A stretch of 64,000 nucleotides of DNA from Mycobacterium scrofulaceum. Its GTDB lineage: Bacteria > Actinomycetota > Actinomycetes > Mycobacteriales > Mycobacteriaceae. Both the position numbers and the translations under genes were made by a program. Below the pieces are notes generated by a model. That model ran no database searches. It was not told the DNA's origin and worked only from the letters and a program-made list of their open reading frames with translations. The stretch spans positions 1 through 64,000 of the forward strand of contig NZ_MVIJ01000029.1 in NCBI RefSeq assembly GCF_002086735.1. The letters are read 5' to 3'. Within the stretch, counting starts at the first letter, position 1. The number at the start of each line of letters is the position of its first letter. Shown piece by piece: positions 17,163 through 25,488 of the stretch.

Positions 17163-18383
17163 CTCGGCCAGCGGAGTCTCGGGATCGGCCAGCCGATCGG
17201 GGTCGACGGAAGTCCTGGACCTGATCAGCGCTTTGACGTCGTCGAGCACGTCCCAGATGTTGACGTTCATCCCGGCCAGGACACGGTTTTCGGCGTCGAG
17301 CCAGAACGCGACGAATTCGCGTTCGGCGACGTCGCCCCGGAACACCAGGCGCTCGGAGCCCGACGCGTGCCCGACATACTCCATCCCGAGGTCGTATTGA
17401 TCGGTGAAGAAATACGGGAGTTCAGCGTATTCGCCCGGGCTGCCGAGCATTCCGGCGGCCGCGACCGCGGGCTGCTTGAGCGCGTTGGCCCAGTGCTCGG
17501 TGCGGATCCGGCCGCCGAACAGCGGGTGCTCGGCGGCGGCGATGTCGCCGACCGCGTAGATGTCGGGATCGCTGGTGCGCAGTGACGCATCGACCAGCAC
17601 ACCGCCCGAGCCCATCGCGAGCCCGGCTTGTTCGGCGAGTTCCACGTTCGGCTTGGCGCCGACCGCGACCAGGACGGCGTCGGCGGCCACCGCCGACCCG
17701 TCACGCATCCTCAGTCCGGTCGCCTTGCCGCCGGTGGTCGTGATCGCCTCCACCTGCGCCTCGAGCCGCAAGTCCACCCCGTGGTCGCGATGCAGCCCGG
17801 CGAACACTTCGCCCACCGTTTCGCCGAGCGCGGCCACCAGCGGTTGCTTGGCGGACTCGACGACGGTCACGCCGACATCGCGCTGGCGGGCGGCGGCGGC
17901 GACCTCCAGCCCGATCCACCCGGCGCCCACCACCGCCAGCGAGGACCCTTCGGTGAGAACGGAGCTCAGGGCCACGGCGTCCTCGTAGGTACGCAGATAG
18001 TGGACCGCGTCGGCGTCGGACCCGGGTATCGGCGGGCGGCGCGACGACGACCCCGTGGCCAGCAGCAGCTTGTCATACCGAACCGTGATTCCGTCGGGGA
18101 GCGCGACGGTGTGTGCGCCCGCGTCTACGGCCGACACCCGAGATCCGAGTCTCAGGTCGACATTGTGGTCGTCATACCAGTCGGAGTCGTGCACCGTGAA
18201 ATCGGTCAGCGACTTCTTTCCGGCCAGATACTCCTTGGAAAGCGGGGGCCGCTCGTAGGGCAGCCGTTCCTCTTCGGCGAACAAGGTAATGGCCCCGTCA
18301 AAGTCGCTGTCGCGCAACGCTTCTACCGCTTTCGCTCCGGCAAGGCCGCCACCGATGATGACGAATGTGATTGAGCTGGCCAT
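17151..18383 (-). CDS. FAD-dependent NAD(P)H:ferredoxin-type reductase (Rv1869c-like)
   Basis: 410 aa from the ATG at 18383, which has GGAG 8 bases upstream; a GTG 9 bases earlier is less likely. Typical rubredoxin/ferredoxin reductase layout: FAD motif IIGGGLAGAKAVEALR at the N-terminus, NAD(P)H motif VVGAGWIGLEVAAAARQ in the middle, and IYAVGDIAAAEHP for FAD ribityl contact, ending in the reductase C-terminal dimerisation domain. It would pass electrons from NAD(P)H to a ferredoxin feeding P450s or oxygenases; several P450s lie in this window but none is adjacent. It converges with the chimera gene, with overlapping 3' ends. Confidence 0.9.
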   Translation of the reverse strand: MASSITFVIIGGGLAGAKAVEALRDSDFDGAITLFAEEERLPYERPPLSKEYLAGKKSLTDFTVHDSDWYDDHNVDLRLGSRVSAVDAGAHTVALPDGITVRYDKLLLATGSSSRRPPIPGSDADAVHYLRTYEDAVALSSVLTEGSSLAVVGAGWIGLEVAAAARQRDVGVTVVESAKQPLVAALGETVGEVFAGLHRDHGVDLRLEAQVEAITTTGGKATGLRMRDGSAVAADAVLVAVGAKPNVELAEQAGLAMGSGGVLVDASLRTSDPDIYAVGDIAAAEHPLFGGRIRTEHWANALKQPAVAAAGMLGSPGEYAELPYFFTDQYDLGMEYVGHASGSERLVFRGDVAEREFVAFWLDAENRVLAGMNVNIWDVLDDVKALIRSRTSVDPDRLADPETPLAELVG

Positions 18384-18432
18384 GATCGTCACTCCGTTCT
18401 GCCGTCGACATTTCGAGCCTACTCGGGCCGGC

Positions 18433-19158
18433 TCACCGCAAAAGCTCTTGCAGCGTCAGCGCGTTACGCACCGCGTGGCCGCCCAGATCGTTGTTGAAGT
18501 ACACCCACACGTCCCTGCCTTCGCCCTGCCATCCGACGATCCGGTCGGCCCACCGCCGCAGCTCGTCCTGCGAGTAGCAACCGGCGTAGATCGCGTCCTG
18601 GTCGGGACCGTGCATGCGGACGTACACCAGGTCGGTGGTGGCGCGCGGCACGCACGCCAGCCCGGCGCCGCTCATCACCACGTAGGCGGCGCGCCGGCGT
18701 TCCAGCAGGTCGTAGACGCCCGGGTCGTTCCAGGACGGATGGCGCAGCTCGACGGCCACCCGGATCGACTCCGGCACGCTGCCCAGGAAGGCGTCCAGGC
18801 GCGCGTCGTCGCGCTGTTGGTCCGGGTGCAGCTGGAACAACAGCACCCCCCGGCGATCGCCGAGCAGCTCCCAACAGCGCTCGAATCGCTCGATCCACGG
18901 CCCCGAGGACGCCAGGCGCCGGTAGTGGGTCAGTCCGCGATGCGCCTTGACCGACATCCTGAAGCCGTCCGGCAGCTGGTCGCGCCATCCCGCGAAGGTC
19001 GAATCCTTCGGCCAGCGGTAGAAACTCGCGTTCAACTCGACCGTGTCGAACACCTCGACGTAACGGGCCAGTCGCCGCGCTGCGGGCAGGCCCGGCGGGT
19101 AGAGCACGCCCACCCAGTGGTTGTAGGACCACCCCGACGTGCCGATCCGGACGGTCAA
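18433..19158 (-). CDS. DUF72 (YecE-like) protein
   Basis: TIM-barrel-like DUF72 protein, 241 aa, with the conserved start RIGTSGWSYNHWVGVLYPP, then EVFDTVELNASFYRWP and, near the end, DVWVYFNNDLGGHAVRNAL. The family is widespread but has no firmly assigned reaction. The open frame extends far upstream over the neighbouring gene, but that part is not protein-like. The TTG at 19158 is the only sensible start: it overlaps the TGA of the upstream HhH gene in the sequence TTGA, with AGGTGAG just before it. This points to translational coupling of the two genes. Confidence 0.85.
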   Translation of the reverse strand: MTVRIGTSGWSYNHWVGVLYPPGLPAARRLARYVEVFDTVELNASFYRWPKDSTFAGWRDQLPDGFRMSVKAHRGLTHYRRLASSGPWIERFERCWELLGDRRGVLLFQLHPDQQRDDARLDAFLGSVPESIRVAVELRHPSWNDPGVYDLLERRRAAYVVMSGAGLACVPRATTDLVYVRMHGPDQDAIYAGCYSQDELRRWADRIVGWQGEGRDVWVYFNNDLGGHAVRNALTLQELLR

Positions 19159-19790
19159 CCGCTCACCTGCCGGCGCACGTCGTCGTCCAGGAAAGTCCGG
19201 ATGAGCGCGGCGGCCAGCCGCGCATTGCCCTGTGGCGCAAGCGCTCCCAGCTTTTCCGGCTGTGCGGGCAACCCTAGTTGCCTGGCCGCGGCGATGGCAC
19301 GGTCGTCGAAATAGGGCCGCACCCAGGTCCACACGTCCTGCACCTCGCGCAGGTAGATGTCGGCGCCGGTGTCCCCGATTCCCTTGAACTGCTTGAGCAG
19401 ACGTTTCGCCGCGGCGACGTCGTGGCGACTGCGCTTCGCGAGTTCGCGCAGATCGCCGGAGTACTCGTCGCGCACGCGTTCGGCCATGTCGGTGAGCCGG
19501 GTGGCCGAGCTTTCGTCGTAACGCACGTAGTGGGCGCGGCCGAAGGCGTCGATCATGGCCTGCCGGTCGGCGGCCAGCACCGCCTTCGGCGTGCGCAGGC
19601 CCGCCCCGAACAGTTCGCGCCCGGCGGCCATCGCGATGGCCGCATCGATCGGCTTGCTGGCCAACATGCAGACGATCAGCAGCTGAAACAATGGCATCGG
19701 CTTGTCACCGAGCCTGATCCGCGCCTCGGCGGCATAGGTGGTCCCGGCAACGTCGAGCAGCCGCTGCACCAGTCGCTCGCGGTTGGCCAT
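19155..19790 (-). CDS. HhH-GPD-type endonuclease-III-like protein (Rv1870c-like)
   Basis: 211 aa from the ATG at 19790 (MANRERLVQRLLD), the length I recall for Rv1870c; a GTG 9 bases upstream is possible. All-helical, with a helix-hairpin-helix centre LLKQFKGIGDTGADIYLREV typical of HhH-GPD DNA-glycosylase/lyase folds. The endonuclease III catalytic lysine segment and the four-cysteine iron-sulphur loop are not apparent, so it may bind DNA without classical glycosylase chemistry. Its 3' end overlaps the DUF72 start (TTGA), so they are expected to be translated together. It may act in DNA maintenance; this is inference. Confidence 0.75.
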   Translation of the reverse strand: MANRERLVQRLLDVAGTTYAAEARIRLGDKPMPLFQLLIVCMLASKPIDAAIAMAAGRELFGAGLRTPKAVLAADRQAMIDAFGRAHYVRYDESSATRLTDMAERVRDEYSGDLRELAKRSRHDVAAAKRLLKQFKGIGDTGADIYLREVQDVWTWVRPYFDDRAIAAARQLGLPAQPEKLGALAPQGNARLAAALIRTFLDDDVRRQVSG

Positions 19791-19832
19791 GTCGAACACG
19801 TACCCGTGCCGGGTCTCAGCAAACCGCGGCGA

Positions 19833-20165
19833 TCACTTGGCCGGCAGGCTGCGGGCGTAACCGACGCCGCGGGTGACCCAGCCCTGAAGCTGGCGTTTGG
19901 TCCGGATCCCGGCCACGTCCACCCGCACCCAACCGCGCACGTCGCGGCCGGCCATCACCATCGGGCTGACGTGGGCGCGCTGCAGCACGTTGTCGAGGTC
20001 ATCGGCGGACACGCGGACCAGCAGGCCGCCCCGGCCGCTGACGGCGACCGACATGTTGCCGTTGACCAGGAAAGCCAGGCCGCCGAACATGCGCTTCTCT
20101 TCGACGCCGCGCTCGGCGGCGACGAGTTCGCGGATCTCGTCGGCCAGCTTTTCGTCGTAGGCCAT
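19833..20165 (-). CDS. TfoX N-terminal domain protein
   Basis: 110-aa protein consisting of a single TfoX-N domain: VEEKRMFGGLAFLVNGNMSVAVSGRGGLLVRV is the hallmark (FGG...F..G.M), followed by WVRVDVAGI. TfoX in gammaproteobacteria activates competence genes; the short actinobacterial members have no established role. The open frame is longer, but the ATG at 20165 gives the usual domain start (MAYDEKLADEIRELV). It begins 5 bases after the stop of the deazaflavin reductase gene, so the two are almost certainly one transcript. Confidence 0.85.
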   Translation of the reverse strand: MAYDEKLADEIRELVAAERGVEEKRMFGGLAFLVNGNMSVAVSGRGGLLVRVSADDLDNVLQRAHVSPMVMAGRDVRGWVRVDVAGIRTKRQLQGWVTRGVGYARSLPAK

Positions 20166-20170
20166 GCGCG

Positions 20171-20557
20171 TCAGTCCAGGTCCACGCGAATGGTCAGCAG
20201 GTCGCTCCCCATCAGGCGCACCACGGCGCTGTTGAGTCGCGGCAGGCCGCCCAGCCGGCGCAGCGGATCGTCGTCGGGCAGCAGATGCGCGGTACCCGCG
20301 CGCCATCGCCCGCCGATACGCAGCCGGACGGCGGGATTGGCCTTGATGTTGCGGACATAGTCGGAGTGTTCACCGTGTTCGGAGACCATCCAGAAGTGGT
20401 TGCCGACCACGCGCCCGCCGACGGCGGTGCGCCGCGGCTTGCCGCTCTTGCGGCCAGTGGTTTCCAGGATGATTCCCGGCATTTGCCGGCCCACCGGATT
20501 GACGAGCAGCCGTTGCACACGATGAACCACTTGGCGCTTGAGACTCACGGCGTCCAT
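20171..20557 (-). CDS. Nitroreductase/quinone reductase family, F420 (deazaflavin)-dependent (Ddn-like)
   Basis: 128-aa split-barrel protein of the mycobacterial deazaflavin-dependent nitroreductase family that includes Ddn (Rv3547). Recognisable segments are ILETTGRKSGKPRRTAVGG, which contacts the F420 tail in the family, and FWMVSEHGEHSDYVRNIKANPAVRLRIGGRW cut into the usual strand-helix order. Members reduce quinones or nitro-drugs with F420H2; Ddn activates pretomanid. A basic, hydrophobic N-terminal helix (KRQVVHRVQRLLVNP) may associate with the membrane. It is first in a tight pair with the TfoX-like gene. The natural substrate is unknown. Confidence 0.87.
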   Translation of the reverse strand: MDAVSLKRQVVHRVQRLLVNPVGRQMPGIILETTGRKSGKPRRTAVGGRVVGNHFWMVSEHGEHSDYVRNIKANPAVRLRIGGRWRAGTAHLLPDDDPLRRLGGLPRLNSAVVRLMGSDLLTIRVDLD

Positions 20558-20598
20558 TCAACGCCGGGCCCGCCGCCGGTGTCACGGTGCGAATGCAA

Positions 20599-20627
20599 AC
20601 AGCCGCCCCCGGTTGGAGGGCGGCTGT
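20599..20627 (-). terminator. 10-bp stem-loop terminator after the PGPN-repeat protein gene
   Basis: ACAGCCGCCC and GGGCGGCTGT form a perfect 10-bp stem around a 9-base loop, 14 bases downstream of the leftward gene ending at 20641. Read on the minus strand it is followed by TTTGC, a short U run. It separates that gene from the deazaflavin reductase gene. Confidence 0.75.
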
Positions 20628-20640
20628 CTCGCTGTGGTCG

Positions 20641-21072
20641 TTAGGCCACGTATGCGACGAACTGGCCGTTGGGCAGGAAGACGCCCCACTGGTTGACCGA
20701 TGCATTGAAGACCACCGGGTAGTTCCCGGGCTGGCCAGGCGGCGTCCAGCGCGCCGGCAGCCCCGCGTACCCGGGGTCGTTGTAGTGCCCCGGCGGCGGG
20801 AATCCGTGCTGCCCCGGCGGCAGCGGCGTGCCCGGCCCGTTGCAGTTGGCGCCCGGGCCGCCGTTGCAGACGGGCACCCCAGGTGGCGGCACATGACCCG
20901 GCCCCCGCATATCGGGCCCGTTGGGTCCGGGCACACTCGGGCCCGGCACGTTCGGCCCGGGAATGTTCGGGCCGTTCGGGTCGGCTTGCGCGATGCCGGC
21001 GCCGATGCCGAACGCCGCGGACGTGATGGTTCCGGCCATGAGCGCGCCGGCTGCGATCTTGTTGAACTTCAT
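20641..21072 (-). CDS. Exported proline/glycine-rich protein with PGPN repeats
   Basis: 143 aa from the ATG at 21072, which has AAGGGGG 7 bases upstream (the open frame runs further up without protein-like sequence). The N-terminus MKFNKIAAGALMAGTITSAA...AQADP is a clear Sec signal peptide with AxA-type cleavage before DPNG. The mature part begins with short repeats (PNGPNIPGPNVPGPSVPGPN), then PP/PG-rich sequence with two cysteines, and ends in a non-repetitive segment (FNASVNQWGVFLPNGQFVAYVA). I do not recognise a domain. Secreted or cell-wall location is likely. Followed by a good terminator. Confidence 0.75.
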   Translation of the reverse strand: MKFNKIAAGALMAGTITSAAFGIGAGIAQADPNGPNIPGPNVPGPSVPGPNGPDMRGPGHVPPPGVPVCNGGPGANCNGPGTPLPPGQHGFPPPGHYNDPGYAGLPARWTPPGQPGNYPVVFNASVNQWGVFLPNGQFVAYVA

Positions 21073-21294
21073 AGTGAACCCCCTTGTCGAGTAGCTTGGC
21101 CGCCTGCGTGGCGGCTCCACCCCGTTGACTTGGTGATTCGCTCACCCCACCGCCCTCCCGGGCAGTCGAACCTCCAACCACCCAGGTACCCGAGTGCAGC
21201 ACGCCGAAAACCTCTGCGCCTCTTCTCGCAGGTCGCGCGCGCGGCGAAGGCCGGGATGCCAGCGAGTTCGCTGCGCATCCCGGCCCCGCTGAGA

Positions 21295-23628
21295 TCAGGC
21301 AGCGACCGTCGCGGCCGGTGCCACCGGTTCGAGCGCCTCCGTCACGATGTCGGCGACGTCGGTCATGGGTTTGACCGTCAGCGCGTCCAGCACCTCGGCG
21401 GGCACTCCTCCATGATCGGGGTCCAGATCGGGCTCGTTGCGCGCCGGAATGAAAACGGTTGCCAGCCCTGCACGTTGGGCCGCCAGCAGCTTCTGCTTCA
21501 CACCGCCGATCGGCAGCACCCGCCCGTTGAGCGTGACCTCGCCGGTCATGCCGACATCCGAGCGCACCCGGCGCCCGGTGGCCATCGACACCAGGGCGGT
21601 CACCATGGTGACGCCGGCCGACGGGCCGTCCTTGGGCACCGCGCCGGCGGGCACGTGCACGTGGATGCGCCGGTCGAGCGCCTTGGGGTCGACCCCCAGC
21701 TCGGCGGCGTGCGAGCGCACGTAGGACAGCGCGATCTGCGCCGACTCCTTCATGACGTCGCCCAACTGCCCCGTCAGCTGCAAGCCCGGCTCGCCGTCGG
21801 TGGCGCCGGCCTCGATGTAGAGGACGTCGCCGCCCAGGCCGGTGACGGCCAGGCCGGTGGCCACACCGGGCACCGCCGTGCGTTCGGCCGATTCCGGCGT
21901 GAACCGCGGGCGCCCCAGGTAGCCGACCAGATCCGGCTCGTCGATGGTGATCGGCTCCGGGTTCTCCGCCAGCTTGGTGGTCACCTTGCGCAGCGCCTTG
22001 GCTAGCAGCCGCTCGAACTGCCGCATCCCGGGCTCCCGGGTGTAGTCGGCTGCGATCTTGCGCAGCGCGGCGTCGGTCAGCGTGACCTCGTCCTCGGTCA
22101 GCGCCGCCCGGTCCCGCTGCCGGGGCAGCAGGTAGTCCCGCGCGATGGCGACCTTGTCGTCCTCGGTGTAGCCGTCGATCTGCACCAACTCCATGCGGTC
22201 CAGCAGGGCCGACGGGATGTTCTCGATCACGTTGGCGGTGGCCAGGAACACCACGTCGGACAGGTCCAGGTCCAGATCCAGGTAGTGGTCGCGGAACGTG
22301 TGGTTCTGCGCCGGGTCGAGCACCTCCAGCAGCGCGGCCGACGGGTCGCCCCGGTAGTCGGAGCCCACCTTGTCGATCTCGTCCAGCAGCACAACGGGAT
22401 TCATCGTCCCCGCCTCGCCGATCGCCCGCACGATGCGGCCCGGCAGCGCGCCGACGTAGGTGCGCCGGTGCCCGCGGATCTCGGCCTCGTCGCGAACACC
22501 GCCCAGGGCGACGCGCACGAACTTGCGGCCCAGCGCCCGGGCGACGCTCTCGCCCAGCGAGGTCTTGCCGACGCCGGGGGGACCGGCGAGCGCCATCACC
22601 GCGCCGGAGCCGCGGCCGCCGACGACCTGCAGCCCGCGCTGGGCGCGGCGGGCCCGCACGGCCAGGTATTCGACGATGCGGTCCTTGACGTCGTCGAGTC
22701 CGTGGTGGTCGGCGTCGAGGACCTCGCGCGCGGCCTTCAGGTCGGTCGAGTCCTCGGTGCGCACGTTCCACGGCAGGTCGAGCACGGTGTCCAGCCAGGT
22801 GCGGATCCAGCCGCTTTCCGGGCTCTGGTCGCTGGAGCGTTCCAGCTTGCCGACCTCCCGCAGCGCGGCCTCGCGCACCTTCTCGGGCAAATCGGCGGCC
22901 TCGACGCGGGCCCGATAATCGTCGGATCCGTCCGGCTCGCCCTCACCGAGTTCCTTGCGGATCGCGGCCAGCTGCTGGCGCAGCAGGAACTCCTTCTGCG
23001 TCTTCTCCATGCCCTCGCGGACGTCCTCGGCGATCTTGTCGTTGACCTCGACCTCGGCGAGATGGGCGCTGGTCCAGTCGATCAGCACGCGCAGTCGCTC
23101 GGCGACGTCGACAGTCTCCACCAGCTGTCGCTTCTGCTCACGGGACAGGTAGGACGCGTACCCGGAGGTGTCGGCCAGCGCCGACGGGTCGGCCAACCTG
23201 TTGACGTAGTCGACGATCTCCCAGGCCTCGCGCCGTTGCAGCATGGCCAGCAGCAGCTTCTTGTACTCCGCTGTCAGCGCCTTGATCTCGTCCGTCGTCT
23301 CGACCTCGGGGACCTCGGTCACCTCGACCCACAGCGCAGCCCCGGGTCCGGCAGCTCCCGTCCCGATCTGCGCCCTGCGCTCACCGCGCACGACGGCCGC
23401 GGTGCCGCCGCCGGCGATGCGCCCGACCTGCAGAATCTTCGCGATCACACCGTGTGACGGGTACCGGTCGTCCAGCCGCGGCGCGATCAGCAGCTGCCCC
23501 GATTCACTCGCCTGGGCGGCGTCGATCGCTGCCCGCGCGGCCTCGTCCAGCGCGATCGGGACGACCATTCCGGGCAACACGATGGTGTCGGTGACGAACA
23601 GCACCGGCATCGATTTGGCTTCAGCCAT
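21295..23628 (-). CDS. lon: ATP-dependent protease Lon
   Basis: 777 aa from the ATG at 23628 (GGAGGA just upstream); the longer frame is not used. Layout: N-terminal substrate-binding LAN domain (1-200), coiled helices (KTQKEFLLRQQLAAIRKELGE), AAA+ module with Walker A GPPGVGKTS and Walker B VVLLDEIDKV, and C-terminal protease with catalytic Ser670 (DGPSAGVTM) and Lys713 (GGVKQKLL), spaced 43 residues as in E. coli Lon. It degrades misfolded and regulatory proteins in the cytoplasm. M. tuberculosis has no lon, so this marks a difference from that species. A HAIR-like element sits just upstream, suggesting HspR control. Confidence 0.97.
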   Translation of the reverse strand: MAEAKSMPVLFVTDTIVLPGMVVPIALDEAARAAIDAAQASESGQLLIAPRLDDRYPSHGVIAKILQVGRIAGGGTAAVVRGERRAQIGTGAAGPGAALWVEVTEVPEVETTDEIKALTAEYKKLLLAMLQRREAWEIVDYVNRLADPSALADTSGYASYLSREQKRQLVETVDVAERLRVLIDWTSAHLAEVEVNDKIAEDVREGMEKTQKEFLLRQQLAAIRKELGEGEPDGSDDYRARVEAADLPEKVREAALREVGKLERSSDQSPESGWIRTWLDTVLDLPWNVRTEDSTDLKAAREVLDADHHGLDDVKDRIVEYLAVRARRAQRGLQVVGGRGSGAVMALAGPPGVGKTSLGESVARALGRKFVRVALGGVRDEAEIRGHRRTYVGALPGRIVRAIGEAGTMNPVVLLDEIDKVGSDYRGDPSAALLEVLDPAQNHTFRDHYLDLDLDLSDVVFLATANVIENIPSALLDRMELVQIDGYTEDDKVAIARDYLLPRQRDRAALTEDEVTLTDAALRKIAADYTREPGMRQFERLLAKALRKVTTKLAENPEPITIDEPDLVGYLGRPRFTPESAERTAVPGVATGLAVTGLGGDVLYIEAGATDGEPGLQLTGQLGDVMKESAQIALSYVRSHAAELGVDPKALDRRIHVHVPAGAVPKDGPSAGVTMVTALVSMATGRRVRSDVGMTGEVTLNGRVLPIGGVKQKLLAAQRAGLATVFIPARNEPDLDPDHGGVPAEVLDALTVKPMTDVADIVTEALEPVAPAATVAA

Positions 23629-23641
23629 CAATCCTCCAAAA

Positions 23642-23662
23642 ACTGAGTCTGATGCGCTCAAC
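23642..23662 (-). promoter_or_regulatory. HAIR-like HspR operator upstream of lon
   Basis: On the minus strand the sequence reads gTTGAGc-gcatcag-ACTCAgt. It matches the HspR operator consensus CTTGAGT-N7-ACTCAAG at five of seven positions in each half, with exactly the 7-base spacer. It lies 14-34 bases before the lon start codon. Actinomycete lon genes are known members of the HspR/HAIR regulon (Streptomyces). Confidence 0.6.
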
Positions 23663-23796
23663 CCAGCCGGACGCCGGTTTGTTCCCGGGGGAGGGCCGGC
23701 CCACACGGGTGTGCGGTCAGCCTCACACCCGCCGGCCTGCCAGCGGCGCCGAGATTGCCGGGCGCCGACAACACAACCCTCACGGCAATCTCGACG

Positions 23797-25032
23797 CTAT
23801 TGGACGGGCCCCAGGCGCCGCAGTTGCGTGACGTGCCTGGGCGAGAGTTCCTCGAGGCAGGTGACCCCCAGCAGCCGCATGGTGCGGATCACTCCCTGTT
23901 GCAGGATGTCGATCGCCCGGGCCACCCCCGCCTCGCCGCCGGCCATCAGCCCGTACAGGTACGCCCGCCCGACCAGCGTGCACCGCGCGCCCAGCGCGAT
24001 CGCCGCCACGATGTCGGCGCCCGACATGACGCCGGTGTCCAACAGGATCTCGGTGTGCTTACCGACCTCGCGGGCGACCGAGGGCAGCAGGTGGAAGGGC
24101 ACCGGGGCCCGATCCAGTTGCCGCCCGCCGTGATTCGACAGCACGATGCCGTCGACACCGCGGTCGACGACGGCGCGGGCGTCGTCGAGGGTCTGGATGC
24201 CCTTGACGACCAACTTGCCCGGCCACTGCGCCTTGATCCACTCCAGGTCGTCGAAGGTCAGGCTCGGGTCGAACATGGTGCTCAGGTATTCGGCCACGGT
24301 GCCCGGCCACCGGTCCAGCGACGCGAACGCCAGCGGTTCGGTGGTCAGCAGGTCGAACCACCACTTCGGGTGCGGCACCGCGTCCAGGACGGTGCGCAGC
24401 GTCAGCGTCGGCGGGATCGTCATCCCGTTGCGGTTGTCGCGCAGTCGCGCGCCGGAAACCGGGACGTCGACGGTGGCCAGCAGCGTGTCGAAGCCCGAAT
24501 CGGCCGCGCGCCGCACCAACGCCATCGAGCGTTCGCGGTCGCGCCACATGTACAGCTGAAACCACTTCCTGCCCTGGGGAACAGCGGCCACCAGGTCCTC
24601 GATCGCGCAAGTGCCCAGCGTGGACAGCGAGAACGGGATGCCGGCCCTGGCCGCGGCCGCCGCGCCGGCGATCTCGCCCTCGGTGTGCATCAGCCGGGTG
24701 AAGCCGGTGGGCGCGATGCCGAACGGCAGGACGACCGGTTCACCCAGGACGTTCCAGCCGGCGGTGACGTTGGTGACGTCGCGCAGGATCGTCGGGTGAA
24801 ATTCGATGTCGCGGAACGCCTGTCGGGCACGCCGGAGGGAAATCTCGTCCTCGGCGGCGCCGTCGGTGTAGTCGAACGCCGCCCTGGGGGTGCGCCGTTT
24901 GGCGATGCGACGCAGATCTTCGATGGTGTACGCGGCGTCGAGGCGGCGCCTGGTCGCGTCGAACTGCGGTCGCTTGAATTGGATCAGCGGCGCCAGGTCG
25001 CGCACCTTGGGCACTCGTCGTTTGACTCCCAC
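23797..25032 (-). CDS. lldD2: FMN-dependent L-lactate / alpha-hydroxy-acid dehydrogenase (LldD2)
   Basis: About 411 aa TIM-barrel flavoenzyme. Signature features: N-terminal helix segment YTIEDLRRIAKRRTPRAAFDY, PFGIAPTGFTRLMHTEGE at the flavin site, the catalytic region IVLSNHGGRQLDRAP (His base, Arg substrate contact) and GVMSGADIVAAIALGA for phosphate binding. It oxidises L-lactate to pyruvate, passing electrons to the respiratory chain. Three GTG codons (25050, 25041, 25032) can start it; 25032 gives GVKRRVPKVRDLAP, most like Rv1872c, with GGTGG nearby. The gene diverges from the DUF1810 gene with start codons only about 18 bases apart. Lon lies downstream behind its own regulatory gap. 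Confidence 0.93.
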   Translation of the reverse strand: MGVKRRVPKVRDLAPLIQFKRPQFDATRRRLDAAYTIEDLRRIAKRRTPRAAFDYTDGAAEDEISLRRARQAFRDIEFHPTILRDVTNVTAGWNVLGEPVVLPFGIAPTGFTRLMHTEGEIAGAAAAARAGIPFSLSTLGTCAIEDLVAAVPQGRKWFQLYMWRDRERSMALVRRAADSGFDTLLATVDVPVSGARLRDNRNGMTIPPTLTLRTVLDAVPHPKWWFDLLTTEPLAFASLDRWPGTVAEYLSTMFDPSLTFDDLEWIKAQWPGKLVVKGIQTLDDARAVVDRGVDGIVLSNHGGRQLDRAPVPFHLLPSVAREVGKHTEILLDTGVMSGADIVAAIALGARCTLVGRAYLYGLMAGGEAGVARAIDILQQGVIRTMRLLGVTCLEELSPRHVTQLRRLGPVQ

Positions 25033-25050
25033 CTGTGCCACCGTAGTCAC

Positions 25051-25488
25051 ATGGAATCCGCGTCCGACCCGTACGATCTGAATCGCTTCGCCAAGGCCCA
25101 GGCCGCGGTCTACCCGCACGTCGTGGCGGAATTGCGCGACGGGCGAAAACGCGGTCACTGGATGTGGTTCGTGTTCCCGCAGTTGCGCGGCTTGGGCAAC
25201 AGTCCGACCGCCGATCGGTATGGCATCTCCTCGCTCGGGGAAGCCAAGGGCTATCTGCGCCATGACGTACTGGGGCCGCGACTGCGCGAGTGCACCCGGC
25301 TGGTCAACGAGGTGCAGGGCCGGTCCGTCCGGGACATCTTCGGCTCGCCCGACGACCTCAAGCTGCGGTCGTCGATGACGCTGTTCGCCCGCGCGACCGA
25401 CGACAACGAGGACTTCCTGGCCGTCCTCGACAGGTACTACGACGGTCAGCAGGACCCGCTCACGCTGGAGCGCCTAGGAGGGGCTTAA
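25051..25488 (+). CDS. DUF1810 protein (Rv1873-like)
   Basis: 145 aa, the length of Rv1873. DUF1810 pattern: YDLNRFAKAQAAVYPHVVAELRDGRKRGHWMWFVFPQLRGLG broken into helix-turn segments, then RYGISSLGEAKGYLRHDVLGPRL and SMTLFARAT. The fold is all-helical; the biochemical role is not known. The reading frame is open far upstream, but ATG 25051 is the family start. With lldD2 starting 18 bases away on the other strand, this gene must be read from a promoter inside lldD2 or from a leaderless transcript. Its 3' end overlaps the converging amylase gene by 15 bases. Confidence 0.88.
   Translation: MESASDPYDLNRFAKAQAAVYPHVVAELRDGRKRGHWMWFVFPQLRGLGNSPTADRYGISSLGEAKGYLRHDVLGPRLRECTRLVNEVQGRSVRDIFGSPDDLKLRSSMTLFARATDDNEDFLAVLDRYYDGQQDPLTLERLGGA

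Noticed and set aside
20582..22771. 729-codon leftward frame overlapping lon and the exported-protein gene
   Set aside because: Arg/Gly-rich translation across two real genes in a shifted frame.
22285..23457. 390-codon open frame opposite lon
   Set aside because: Shadow of the lon coding sequence, no recognisable domain and no ribosome-binding site.
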